DNA of 38,177 nucleotides from Chloroflexota bacterium (GCA_016865985.1 VGNO01000005.1:1-38177); one strand, 5' to 3'; positions 26,424-36,114 are shown, counted from the stretch's first letter. Made by a program: numbers and translations. Notes: generated by a model from the sequence alone, not told the origin.

Positions 26424-27422
26424 ATGGACGAAGCCTCCCTGACCCGCCGCCTGTCCGCCGCGCTGGAAGCCCGCTCCAGCCTGTTCGACGACCGCCGCCA
26501 GGCCGCCTTCCGCCTCTTCAACGGCTTCACCGAGGGCTGCCCGGGGCTGACGGCCGACCTGTATGGCGCGACCCTGCTGCTCCAGGAGCATTGCGCCGGC
26601 CAGGGCGAGGGGGAGCGGCTGGCATCCCTGGCGCAGGCCTTCTACCTGGGACAACTGCCCTGGCTGCGGGCGGCCCTGTTCAAGAGCCGCAGCGGCGGGA
26701 CGGAAGCCGCCCGGCGCGGCCGGCTGGTGCATGGTCACGCCCCGGACCGGCAGGTGCGGGAGCACGGCGTCTCGTACGCCCTCGACCTGTCCCTCAACCG
26801 GGATGCCAGCCTGTACCTCGATACCCGCAACCTGCGCCGCTGGGCCATCGAACGCCTGGCCGGTAAGACCGTCCTGAATACCTTCGCCTACACCGGCAGC
26901 CTGGGTGTGGCCGCCCTGGCCGGCGGCGCCAGCCGGGTGGTGCACCTCGACCTGAACCGCGCCTTCCTCGACCTGGCAAAGGCTTCCTATGGCCTGAACG
27001 GATTCCCGGTGGACAAAGGGGATTTCCTGGCCGGGGATTTCTTCCCGCTCGCCGGCCGCCTCAAACGCCGGGGGGCGCGTTTCGATTGCGTCTTCCTCGA
27101 CCCGCCATTTTTCTCATCCACTTCGAAAGGCAGCCTCGACCTGGCCACCGACAGCGTCCGGCTGGTCAACAAAGTCCGCCCGCTGGCGGCGGACGGCGGC
27201 TGGATCGCGGCGGTCAACAATGCCGTCTACCTGGGCGGGCGGGAGTACTTTGCCTCACTGGATGCATTGTGCGGCGATGGATACCTCGAGATCGAAAGCC
27301 TCATCCCGGTCCCGCCCGATTTCACCGGTTTCCCGGAGACGACAGAAGGCGTCCCCATCACCGACCCGGCGCCGTTCAACCACTCGACCAAGATTGCCAT
27401 CCTGCGGGTGCGGCGCAAATAA
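26424..27422 (+). CDS. Class I SAM-dependent rRNA methyltransferase (RlmI-like)
   Basis: This 332-residue enzyme resembles the RlmI/RlmL group that methylates rRNA cytosine or guanine bases. The Rossmann-fold SAM site is at about 149-170 (VLNTFAYTGSLGVAALAGG), the acidic turn VVHLDLN at 172-178, and the catalytic-type motif FLDPPFF at 224-230. The N-terminal part is shorter than in RlmI and I cannot confirm a complete PUA domain. The ATG is preceded directly by a TATAAT box and no Shine-Dalgarno, consistent with a leaderless mRNA. It diverges from the riboswitch-controlled gene. The exact target base cannot be told from the sequence. Confidence 0.85.
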   Translation: MDEASLTRRLSAALEARSSLFDDRRQAAFRLFNGFTEGCPGLTADLYGATLLLQEHCAGQGEGERLASLAQAFYLGQLPWLRAALFKSRSGGTEAARRGRLVHGHAPDRQVREHGVSYALDLSLNRDASLYLDTRNLRRWAIERLAGKTVLNTFAYTGSLGVAALAGGASRVVHLDLNRAFLDLAKASYGLNGFPVDKGDFLAGDFFPLAGRLKRRGARFDCVFLDPPFFSSTSKGSLDLATDSVRLVNKVRPLAADGGWIAAVNNAVYLGGREYFASLDALCGDGYLEIESLIPVPPDFTGFPETTEGVPITDPAPFNHSTKIAILRVRRK

Positions 27423-27433
27423 CGCCGGGTAGC

Positions 27434-27463
27434 AAAATCCCCGGCCTGCCGGGCGCCGGGGAT
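27434..27463 (-). terminator. Terminator between convergent genes
   Basis: A perfect 9-bp stem ATCCCCGGC/GCCGGGGAT (27437-27445 and 27455-27463) is followed on the minus strand by TTTT. It lies 20 bases past the PilZ stop codon and 15 bases past the methyltransferase stop, so it may serve both, with the U-tract favouring the PilZ gene. Confidence 0.75.
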
Positions 27464-27482
27464 GCTCATCATGGGGGTAGTT

Positions 27483-27824
27483 TCAGGAGCCGTAGTGTTC
27501 CACGACCCGCTTCAGCACCGTCGCGTCGTGCTGGCCGATGCTGGTGATCTGGATGCCCGCGTTGTAGACATTGGGGACGATGGTGTCCATCCGGCACCAT
27601 TTCACCTGCCCGACAAAATAGATGAATTCCGTATCGGAAATATCGGGGGTGGTTTCGATCGAGAGGTTCATGGTTGCGCCGGTTGCCATGGTTTTCGAGC
27701 AATCCAGGTTTATCCCCTGGAGGGAGACGTCCGTCAGGTGCCCCACCAGGTGTTGGGTGTCGGCGTCGAAGACCCGGAAATAAAACCCCATCTTGCGCCG
27801 TTGTTGCCTTCGCCTTTCCTGCAT
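27483..27824 (-). CDS. PilZ-domain c-di-GMP receptor
   Basis: This 113-residue protein is a single PilZ domain. The arginine-rich start (QERRRQQRRKMGF) supplies the RxxxR motif and DVSLQG at about 32-37 supplies the D/N-x-S-x-x-G motif; both bind cyclic di-GMP in this family. There are no other domains, so it would act by contacting a partner. The ATG has AGGAG 6 bases upstream. It is a stand-alone gene ended by an intrinsic terminator. The nearby riboswitch and HD-GYP enzymes suggest it reads the same c-di-GMP pool. Its partner is unknown, and CpaF or an envelope process is only a guess. Confidence 0.88.
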   Translation of the reverse strand: MQERRRQQRRKMGFYFRVFDADTQHLVGHLTDVSLQGINLDCSKTMATGATMNLSIETTPDISDTEFIYFVGQVKWCRMDTIVPNVYNAGIQITSIGQHDATVLKRVVEHYGS

Positions 27825-28055
27825 AGTCCACTCCTGTCTCGAACGGTCGGTTGGATATTTTGCAGTTTATCACAGGATGCCCCATTCGTGGTAGGTTGCC
27901 GCCTTGGAGAGTCAGGGCTTTTACATTCTCCATATTCGCGAGGCTGAAGCCCCTGCCCGCCGCGAACTCTGCGCTCCCTGCGGTAAAAGGATCTGGGTCC
28001 GTCGAAGCAGCCCCTCCCCTGGCAGCCCCGTTCCCGGCCAAGGCGGCGCTGGTGG

Positions 28056-28061
28056 TATACT
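28056..28061 (+). promoter_or_regulatory. Candidate -10 box of the homocysteine methyltransferase gene
   Basis: TATACT lies 30 bases before the ATG, with AAGGAG (28079-28084) between them as ribosome binding site. The -35 region is poor. Confidence 0.4.
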
Positions 28062-28091
28062 CCGCATACCTCAACCCCAAGGAGCGTTCTC

Positions 28092-28973
28092 ATGTCTAGT
28101 TTCCTCGAGCGTTTGGCCCGGGGTGAAACCCTGGTCTCGGACGGCGCCACCGGCACAAATTTACAGAAAGTTGGCCTGAAGGCCGGGATGCACCCCGAAT
28201 CGTGGGTGATGGAGCAGCCGGAGAAGATCGTGGCGCTGGAACGGGCTTTCGTCGAAGCCGGGTCGGATATCATCCTGACCTGCACCTTCGGCGGGACGCG
28301 CCTGCGCCTGAAGGATACGCCCTACGCTGACCGCGTGGCCGATGTCAACCACCGGGCGGTGGAACTGGCGCGCCAGGCGGCTTCGGTCAGGCCGGAGGTG
28401 CTGGTGGCGGGTTCGTTGGGGCCGGTTGGGGGCCTGATGAAGCCCTACGGTCCGCTGGCGGTCGAGGAGGTCTCTGCGGCGTATGCCGAGCAGGCCAAGG
28501 CCCTGGTAGAGGCCGGGGTCGACCTGCTGGTGATCGAGACCCAGTTCGCCCTGGAGGAGGCCAAAGCCGCCCTGGAGGCTGCCCGCCAGGCCGGGGACCT
28601 GCCGCTGGTGGTCAGTTTCAGTTACGACCGCGGCCTGCGCACCATGATGGGCGTCAAACCGGAGCAGGTGGTGCGCACCTTCCAACCGCTGGGCGTGGCG
28701 GCCATCGGCGCCAATTGCGGCACAACCCTCGAGAACATGGAGGCCATCATCGAGGCCTATGCCGCAGCCGCCCCGGGGTTGCCGTTGTGGGCCAAGCCCA
28801 ACGCCGGGATGCCGGTCCTGGACGATGCCGGCGAGACGGTCTTCAACGTCATGCCGGAGGAGATGGGGGAGGCGGCGCGACGCAATGTGCTGGCCGGGGC
28901 GCGCATCGCTGGCGGCTGCTGCGGCAACTCCCCGGCGCATGTGGCGGCGATTGCAACGGCGGTGCGGGCCTAG
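28092..28973 (+). CDS. Homocysteine S-methyltransferase family protein
   Basis: This 293-residue TIM-barrel enzyme belongs to the zinc-dependent homocysteine methyltransferase family (MetH N-terminal domain, MmuM, BHMT). Zinc ligands are C209 in GANCGTT and C276-C277 in GGCCGNSP. SDGATGTNLQ at 16-25 and TCTFGGTR at 63-70 are the family's typical early motifs. It is only the homocysteine-binding half; no B12 or folate domain is attached. It would therefore use a small methyl donor or a separately encoded corrinoid protein, and the donor cannot be told. AAGGAG stands 7 bases before the ATG. It forms a single-gene unit here. Confidence 0.9.
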   Translation: MSSFLERLARGETLVSDGATGTNLQKVGLKAGMHPESWVMEQPEKIVALERAFVEAGSDIILTCTFGGTRLRLKDTPYADRVADVNHRAVELARQAASVRPEVLVAGSLGPVGGLMKPYGPLAVEEVSAAYAEQAKALVEAGVDLLVIETQFALEEAKAALEAARQAGDLPLVVSFSYDRGLRTMMGVKPEQVVRTFQPLGVAAIGANCGTTLENMEAIIEAYAAAAPGLPLWAKPNAGMPVLDDAGETVFNVMPEEMGEAARRNVLAGARIAGGCCGNSPAHVAAIATAVRA

Positions 28974-29026
28974 GCTCTGGCGCTAGAACGGACCGGGTGG
29001 GCTATGGTCCCGGATGAAAGACGAAA

Positions 29027-29056
29027 AACGGAGACTGCCAGGCTGCGGTCTCCGTT
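29027..29056 (+). terminator. Possible terminator after the homocysteine methyltransferase gene
   Basis: A perfect 9-bp stem AACGGAGAC/GTCTCCGTT encloses a 12-base loop about 55 bases after the stop. No real T-run follows on the plus strand. Confidence 0.4.
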
Positions 29057-29096
29057 CCTGTTGGCTGGCGGAGCATTGCCGCGCCGAACAGCCCAG

Positions 29097-29115
29097 AACG
29101 AGCATCGCTCGTTTT
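29097..29115 (+). terminator. Short hairpin with T4 upstream of the MerR gene
   Basis: AACGAGC-ATC-GCTCGTT is a perfect 7-bp stem whose end runs into TTTT. It may complete termination before the MerR promoter at 29161. Confidence 0.45.
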
Positions 29116-29160
29116 GAATACAGGACACTGTTTTCCCTGTTATGATTGCCCCGAATCCCC

Positions 29161-29191
29161 TTGACTCTCCTCCCACAGGAGGTTGTATAAC
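29161..29191 (+). promoter_or_regulatory. MerR-type promoter with 19-bp spacer and operator dyad
   Basis: TTGACT (29161-29166) and TATAAC (29186-29191) are separated by 19 bp, the over-long spacer typical of promoters that MerR proteins untwist. The spacer contains CCTCC-CACA-GGAGG (29169-29182), a perfect dyad that fits a MerR operator. Start of transcription would fall at about 29198, the ATG of the regulator itself. This indicates autoregulation. Confidence 0.75.
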
Positions 29192-29197
29192 ACGGGC

Positions 29198-30019
29198 ATG
29201 ATCCGGATCGGAGACTTTTCCAGGCTCAGTTGCGTTACCATCAAGGCGCTGCGCTTCTACGACGAGATGGGACTGCTCAAGCCCGTCCATGTGGACCGGC
29301 TCAACGGTTACCGCTACTACGAGTACGCGCAGTTGCCCCGCCTGCACCGCATCCTGGCGCTCAAGGAACTCGGTTTCTCGCTGGAGGAGATCGGCCGTCT
29401 CCTCGAAGGCGACCTGTCCGCTGAACAGATGCGCGGGATGTTGAAACTGCGCCAGGCGGATGTCAGGCAGAAGGTCCAGGAGGAAGCGGAACGCTTGCAA
29501 CGGGTGGAACAGCGGCTGAGACAGATCGAACAGGAGGATTCCATGTCCAAGTATGATGTCGTCATCAAGAAAGTCGAATCCATCAAGGTCGCATCGGTGC
29601 GGGGGGTGGTCCCCACGCCGCCGGAACAGGGTGGGCTGTGGCAGGAACTCGGCGAGTATCTCGACAGCCAGCGCGTCCGCGCCAGCGCGCCCTGCTTTGC
29701 CCTCTACCACGATGAGGAGCACCGCGAGCGTGATTGGGATATCGAGGCCTGCGAACCCATCACCGATGCGCTGCCGCCCAGCGGGAACGTCAAAGTGCGC
29801 ACCCTGCCGGCGGTCGAGACCATGGCCTGCACCGTACACCATGGCCCCTTCGTCACCATCGGGGAAGCCTACGATGCCATCCTGAAGTGGGTGGACGGGA
29901 ATGGCTACCGGGTGACGGGTCCCTGCCGCGAGGTCTATCTCCAGCCGCCGCAGCGCCGCGGCGACCAGGACGACCCCACCACCGTGACCGAGATCCAGTT
30001 CCCGGTGGCGAAAGCCTGA
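29198..30019 (+). CDS. MerR-family regulator with GyrI-like ligand-binding domain
   Basis: This 273-residue regulator has a MerR winged helix-turn-helix at about 1-70 (RIGDFSRLSCVTIKALRFYD, then GYRYYEY), a dimerising coiled coil at about 72-112, and a C-terminal GyrI-like (SOUL/BmrR-type) domain from about 118. Such proteins bind hydrophobic or cationic drugs and activate efflux genes. No efflux gene adjoins it. The start is the ATG at 29198. A TTG at 29183 would lie inside the promoter, and the only Shine-Dalgarno-like GGAGG is 15 bases away and is part of the operator. The mRNA is therefore probably leaderless. A strong terminator follows the gene. Confidence 0.9.
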   Translation: MIRIGDFSRLSCVTIKALRFYDEMGLLKPVHVDRLNGYRYYEYAQLPRLHRILALKELGFSLEEIGRLLEGDLSAEQMRGMLKLRQADVRQKVQEEAERLQRVEQRLRQIEQEDSMSKYDVVIKKVESIKVASVRGVVPTPPEQGGLWQELGEYLDSQRVRASAPCFALYHDEEHRERDWDIEACEPITDALPPSGNVKVRTLPAVETMACTVHHGPFVTIGEAYDAILKWVDGNGYRVTGPCREVYLQPPQRRGDQDDPTTVTEIQFPVAKA

Positions 30020-30042
30020 CAACCAACTTCGGAACTATGTTC

Positions 30043-30082
30043 ACTGGAGCGGCAGCAACCCTGCCGCTCCAGTACTTTTTTT
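30043..30082 (+). terminator. Strong intrinsic terminator of the MerR-family gene
   Basis: A perfect 13-bp stem ACTGGAGCGGCAG/CTGCCGCTCCAGT with the 5-base loop CAACC is followed by AC and seven T residues. It lies 24 bases after the stop codon. Confidence 0.92.
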
Positions 30083-30447
30083 GGCGGGACTGGCGAATAG
30101 ATGGTCTCCCCGTTGGGAGCAGTTGCGAAGACCGGCCACGGATTTCACGAATGGGCGCGAAATCTTCCCTTACCTTTCGTGAAAATTTGGGTAATTCGCG
30201 GCAAGTTATTGCGATCTGCTCTCGATAGGGAGATTACCGGCGAATAAAGTGGGTAAAAACAATAAAACGCACACCGTCCCGGTGTCCTGCCGGGAGAGAG
30301 TGAGGAGTTCGCGGAGAAAATCAAAAGAAATTCTCTGCGCACTTCGCGTACTCTGCAGTTAAAAAATATAAGATAACCCACCGTGTTAGGCGCTCCCTTT
30401 TTGGCATCCAGTGGGAGAAAAGGCGCAATTCATGTAAAATAGAGCCG
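30083..30447. other. Gene-free spacer with interspersed-repeat remnants
   Basis: No gene is supported here. Two tracts of low-complexity, partly self-complementary DNA are present. The first (about 30137-30207) has TTTCACGAA (30143-30151) facing TTCGTGAAA (30176-30184). The second (about 30305-30371) has GCGGAGAA (30311-30318) facing TTCTCTGC (30331-30338) and ends in an A-rich run. Between them is a small ACACCG-TCC-CGGTGT hairpin (30271-30285). Both tracts read like degenerate dispersed repeats I recall from environmental bacterial genomes. The glgA -10 box is at the right end. Confidence 0.5.
30435..30440 (+). promoter_or_regulatory. -10 box of glgA (leaderless)
   Basis: TAAAAT ends 7 bases before the glgA ATG, placing the transcription start at or beside the start codon. 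No ribosome binding site is visible, and no convincing -35 box stands 17 bases upstream. Confidence 0.5.
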
Positions 30448-31878
30448 ATGCCGCCTACAATCAACGTCCTCTTCCTGGCCGCCGAGGCCGAGCCCTTCGT
30501 CAAGGTCGGGGGCCTGGCCGACGTGGCCGGTTCCCTTCCAGGGGCCTTGCGCCGGCTGGAGAAGCCGATCCTGGATGTCCGGCTGGCGCTGCCGCTGCAT
30601 ACCGCCATCCAGGCCGAGTCGGCCACCCTCTACCCGGCGACCTCCTTCGACCTCTACCGCCGGGGGGGAAGCCTGCCGGTGCAGGTTTTCCAACTCAAGC
30701 GCGGCGGCATCCCGGTCTATTTCATCTCAGGCGGGCCGCTGCACGCCGCCCGCACCGTCTATTCCACCGACCTGGCCGCCGACCGTGAAAAATACGCCTT
30801 CTTCTCCCTGGCAGCGCTCGAACTGGCGCGCCGCCTGGATTGGCGGGTGGACATCCTGCACGCCAACGACTGGCATACCGCCCTGTCGCTCTATGCCTTG
30901 AAATCCCGCCGCAGCGACCCCCTGCTGCGGCGAATCCGTTCGGTATTGACCCTCCACAACCTGCCCTATATGGGCGGCGAAGGGCTGGATGTGCTGTCGG
31001 CTTACGGCCTGGCGCCGCTGGAGGACGAATCCCTGCCCGGCTGGGCGCGCAGTTCCCCCCTGCCGCTCGGCCTCTGGTCGGCCGACCGCATCGCGGCCGT
31101 CTCCCCGACCTACGCCAGGGAGATCCTGACGCCCGAATTCGGCTGCAGCCTGGAGGGTTTCCTGGAGGGGCGCGGCGACCGCCTGGCCGGCATCCTGAAC
31201 GGGCTGGACACGTCCGCCTTCGACCCGCAGACCGACCCGCACCTGGCGCTGCACTTCGACGCCGCCTCGCTGGAAAACCGCCCGGCGAACAAGTCCGCTT
31301 TGCAGGCGAAACTGGGACTGGACCAGGACCCCCGCCTGCCGCTCTTCGGCATGGTCGGGCGGGTGGACCCCCAGAAGGGTGTGGACCTGGCCCTGGAGGC
31401 GCTGCGCCGCCTGCCGCACCGCCGCTGGCAGGCGGCGCTGCTCGGTTCGGGCGTCCCCGAACTCGAAGCCGCCTCCCGCCAACTGGAAGCGGACTTCCCG
31501 GCCCGGGCGCGGGCTGTCACCCGCTACGACCCGGCGCTGGGGCGGCTGATCTACGGCGGTTCGGATATCTTCCTGATGCCTTCCCGCTATGAACCCTGCG
31601 GCCTGGCGCAGATGATCGCCATGCGCTACGGCTCGATCCCGCTGGCGCGCGCCACGGGCGGCTTGAAAGACACCATCCGGGACGGCGCGACCGGCTTCCT
31701 CGTCCCGGAAGCCAGTCTCGAGTCGCTCCTGTCCGTCACCAGCCGGGCGCTGGACCTCTATCCCGAAAAGGGGAAATGGGAGGCCATGCAGCGCGCCGGG
31801 ATGGCTGAGGACTTCTCCTGGGAGCGCCCGGCGCAGCAGTACGCCGCCTTGTATCAGTCACTGATGGAGGTAGTGTAA
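30448..31878 (+). CDS. glgA: Glycogen synthase (ADP-glucose type)
   Basis: This 476-residue GT5 enzyme transfers glucose from ADP-glucose to the growing alpha-1,4-glucan. The hallmark KVGGLADV motif is at 19-26. Further family motifs are HANDWHTAL, LTLHNLPYMGG, ILNGLD and the C-terminal nucleotide-sugar site SRYEPCGLAQMIAMRYGSIP. The length is usual for bacterial GlgA. It opens the glycogen cluster glgA-glgC-malQ on the plus strand. The start ATG directly follows a -10 box without a ribosome binding site. A palindromic repeat sits between its stop and glgC. Confidence 0.95.
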   Translation: MPPTINVLFLAAEAEPFVKVGGLADVAGSLPGALRRLEKPILDVRLALPLHTAIQAESATLYPATSFDLYRRGGSLPVQVFQLKRGGIPVYFISGGPLHAARTVYSTDLAADREKYAFFSLAALELARRLDWRVDILHANDWHTALSLYALKSRRSDPLLRRIRSVLTLHNLPYMGGEGLDVLSAYGLAPLEDESLPGWARSSPLPLGLWSADRIAAVSPTYAREILTPEFGCSLEGFLEGRGDRLAGILNGLDTSAFDPQTDPHLALHFDAASLENRPANKSALQAKLGLDQDPRLPLFGMVGRVDPQKGVDLALEALRRLPHRRWQAALLGSGVPELEAASRQLEADFPARARAVTRYDPALGRLIYGGSDIFLMPSRYEPCGLAQMIAMRYGSIPLARATGGLKDTIRDGATGFLVPEASLESLLSVTSRALDLYPEKGKWEAMQRAGMAEDFSWERPAQQYAALYQSLMEVV

Positions 31879-31891
31879 GGGATGACCAAAA

Positions 31892-31946
31892 CGTCCCGCA
31901 GGTTCAAACTGGTTGCATGGTCGGGTTCGGTCCAACCTGCGGGACG
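31892..31946. repeat. Palindromic repeat element, copy 1 (glgA-glgC spacer)
   Basis: Arms CGTCCCGCAGGTT (31892-31904) and AACCTGCGGGACG (31934-31946) are perfect 13-bp inverted repeats around a 29-base centre. The same arms occur at 37034-37087. The flank before the left arm (CCAAAA) mirrors the flank after the right arm of copy 2 (TTTGG), so the repeated unit is slightly longer than the arms. In the transcript it would form a stable hairpin just before the glgC ribosome binding site (GGAGG, 31954-31958). Confidence 0.85.
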
Positions 31947-31964
31947 ATCATTTGGAGGTGAGCG

Positions 31965-33216
31965 ATGAAGACCAGGGCTGTCATCATGGCCGGCGGCGAG
32001 GGCGCCCGTTTGAGCGTCCTGACCGCCAAACGCACCAAGCCGGCGGTGCCCTTCGCCGGCAAGTATCGCATCATCGATTTTGCGCTCTCGAACTGCGTCA
32101 ATTCCAACATCTTCGACATCATGGTGCTGGCGCAATACCGCCCGCAGTCCCTGATCGAACACATCGGCTCCGGCGGCTCCTGGGACCTGAACCGCGACTT
32201 CACCGGCGGCGTGCGCATCCTGACCCCGTATAAGGCGCGTTTCGACGCCGACTGGTACGAAGGCACGGCGGATGCCGTCCAGCAGAACTTCACCTTCATC
32301 AAGCGCGGCGCGCCCGACCTGGTGTTGATCCTCTCCGGCGACCACATCTACACCATGGACTACGAGCCGATGATCACCTTCCACCTCGACCAGCGCGCCG
32401 ACCTGACGATGGGCGCCATCCGCGTCCCGCTCGAGGAGGCCTCCCGTTTCGGCATCCTGGATGTGGACAAGAAATACCGGGTGCGGGCTTTCGTGGAGAA
32501 ACCTGAAAAGCCGCCCTCCAACCTGGTCAACATGGGCGTCTACCTGTTCAACCGCGAGGCGCTCGACCGCATCCTGTGGGAAGACCACCAACGGGAGGAC
32601 TCAGCCCACGATTTTGGCAAGGATATCCTGCCGCGCCTGGTGAAGGGCAAGGCGCGGGTCTATGCCTTCCCCTATACCGGCTACTGGATGGATGTCGGCA
32701 CGATGCACTCCTACTGGCAGGCGCACATGGACCTGCTTTCGCCCAACCCGCCCCTGAAACTCTACGACCGGCGCTGGGTCATCCACACCCGCACCGAGGA
32801 GCGCCCCCCAGTGCGCATCCCCGACAAGGCCTGCATCTTCGCCAGCATGGTGGCGGACGGTTGTTACATCCAGCAGGATGCGCGGGTCGAGAGCAGCGTC
32901 CTCTCGCCGGGCGTCATCGTCCGCCCGGGGGCGGTGGTGCGCGAGTCGATCATCCTGACCGACTGCGTCATCGAGGAGGGGGCGGTGGTGGAGCGCGCCA
33001 TTGTCGACAAGTACGTCACCGTCGGGCAGAATGCCCACATTGGGGGGGGCATCGCCAACCCCGATATCCAACTGGCGATCATTGGCAAGAACAGCCAGGT
33101 GCTGCCCGGCATGGTGGTGGAACCCGGCGCCACGATCGCCACCGATGTCATCCCTTCCGATTACGAAGGCTCTGTCATAAAATCCGGCGAAACCATTTCC
33201 ACCAAACGGAAGCCTT

Positions 33217-33227
<11 letters not shown>
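31965..33227 (+). CDS. glgC: Glucose-1-phosphate adenylyltransferase
   Basis: This 420-residue enzyme makes ADP-glucose from glucose-1-phosphate and ATP, the substrate of GlgA. The N-terminal nucleotidyltransferase domain has GGEGARLSVLT (10-20), KPAVPFAGKYRIIDF (25-39) and LSNCVNS. LSGDHIYTMDY and EGTADAVQQN follow, and a left-handed beta-helix domain fills the last 120 or so residues. GGAGG precedes the ATG by 6 bases. Its 3' end overlaps the malQ start by 11 bases, so the two are translationally coupled. The conserved GGRGSRL-type loop reads GGEGARL here. Confidence 0.95.
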
Positions 33228-34746
<1,519 letters not shown>

Positions 34747-34748
34747 AG

Positions 34749-34771
34749 ACCGACCTCATCAAGAGGCCGGT
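34749..34771 (+). terminator. Possible terminator of the glycogen cluster
   Basis: ACCG-A-CCTC / GAGG-C-CGGT forms an 8-bp stem with one mismatch and a 5-base loop, right after the malQ stop. Only scattered T residues follow. Confidence 0.4.
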
Positions 34772-34863
34772 TAGGATTCATATTATCCATACTTCCTTTG
34801 ATCGTTTCCCTCTCTAGGTGATTGGTTTGCTACACCGTCGTCATAGACTATCGTGTTAGTTGC

Positions 34864-36114
34864 TTATTTTTCGATTGGCAAGAGGTAGGTTTTATCATTC
34901 TTGAACTCATATTGGTCTTGGATTAGTTGCGGATTATAAATAAGTACATCATCTTTGAACTGTTCCCAGCTCATATGAGGGGCAACCTTGATTACTATCT
35001 GTGAATACACATCATAACGGCTACCAGAGTAATTTTCCAACTCATACGACCATTCGAAAATAATACTTTCAGGGGTTACTGTTGATAGAGATGGGTGTGG
35101 TGTGGCAGTCGTGGATATTGACAGTGCTGATGGCTCAGGTTGCACAATTGTCGTCTCCTCTACAAACGGCTCACTGATATCAAAGCTGCCGTGATATGAG
35201 ATTGGAATGCCCTCTAATGTTTCATAGCGGACCCAATAACTAAGAATCAATGGTTGTGATTGAGAATCATTTATGCAACGATTATTGAATGATTTGAGTA
35301 AAAAAGTGTAGGATTGTTCAAAAGGGATATCAACCGTGTCTTTCGTAACTAAGATATCAATAGGATAGCCATCCTTGTCTCTTAAGATGCCTATCATGCT
35401 TACGTCTTTCATCTCTAAATCACCAGTATTCGATATTGTCAACTTTATCTCATGCTCAGGATAGAGTATTGTGTTGAAAGTTTCAGCGATCCAATTCATG
35501 TTCTCAGAATAATCTTCTATGTTTATCGTGTAAGTATAGAAAAAGGATGCTTCATTGACACTCACGTTAGTTTTATTGCTATCCAGCAGCCTAATTCTGA
35601 AAGTATGAACTCTTGAATCAGATGCGCTAATAATTTTGCTAGGGGTTGCTAGATCAAATGAATTGTAGGCGACAAGAAATTTAATCGGATATTCTTTTAA
35701 TACGTTCCCCGATGAAGTTTCTAATGATAGTGTCGCTTTTGGAGCAAACCAGGTAGTATTTTGTCTATTCTCAAACTCAAGGGCAAGTAAATAATCTTGT
35801 TCAAGTTCGCTCGAACCGGCTGTTTCCCTGCATTGCAAAACAGTCGCTGAAGTCACAGACAAATTGTTTGGTAGACCTTCAACAACTATGTTCCAATTCC
35901 CTGCTTCAAGATTAATGATCCTATACTCAGGTGCTATGGTTTGTATTGGCGTAGGTGGTTGTGGGGCAAACAGTACACCTTGCAACAGCGATGTAACGCC
36001 ACTAATACACGCGAATATGATCGAACCAATTACTGCAATAACTATCAATATTCCAATACAACCTCCCCAGCCGTCATCTGAAACTGGAGTTAATTTAACC
36101 AGGAAATCGCCCAT
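34864..36114 (-). CDS. AT-rich membrane-anchored protein of unknown function
   Basis: This 416-residue protein has a short cytoplasmic start, one strong membrane segment at about 18-45 (GGCIGILIVIAVIGSIIFAC) and a long exported part rich in beta-strand, Ser, Thr and Asn. Near residues 320-355 a Pro/Ser/Thr linker precedes a small C-terminal domain ending in SWEQFKDDVLIYNPQL and YLLPIEK, which is faintly LysM-like. The ATG at 36114 has AGGAG 7 bases upstream; a start at 36153 lacks one. Base composition is far more AT-rich than every neighbour, which suggests recent acquisition. I do not recognise the family. It could be a surface or adhesion protein, but nothing proves that. Confidence 0.75.
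   Translation of the reverse strand: MGDFLVKLTPVSDDGWGGCIGILIVIAVIGSIIFACISGVTSLLQGVLFAPQPPTPIQTIAPEYRIINLEAGNWNIVVEGLPNNLSVTSATVLQCRETAGSSELEQDYLLALEFENRQNTTWFAPKATLSLETSSGNVLKEYPIKFLVAYNSFDLATPSKIISASDSRVHTFRIRLLDSNKTNVSVNEASFFYTYTINIEDYSENMNWIAETFNTILYPEHEIKLTISNTGDLEMKDVSMIGILRDKDGYPIDILVTKDTVDIPFEQSYTFLLKSFNNRCINDSQSQPLILSYWVRYETLEGIPISYHGSFDISEPFVEETTIVQPEPSALSISTTATPHPSLSTVTPESIIFEWSYELENYSGSRYDVYSQIVIKVAPHMSWEQFKDDVLIYNPQLIQDQYEFKNDKTYLLPIEK

Noticed and set aside
29114-29146. TTGAAT-21-TATGAT as a second promoter upstream of the MerR gene
   Set aside because: A 21-bp spacer is too long even for MerR promoters, and the start would be separated from the gene by the better 19-bp promoter.
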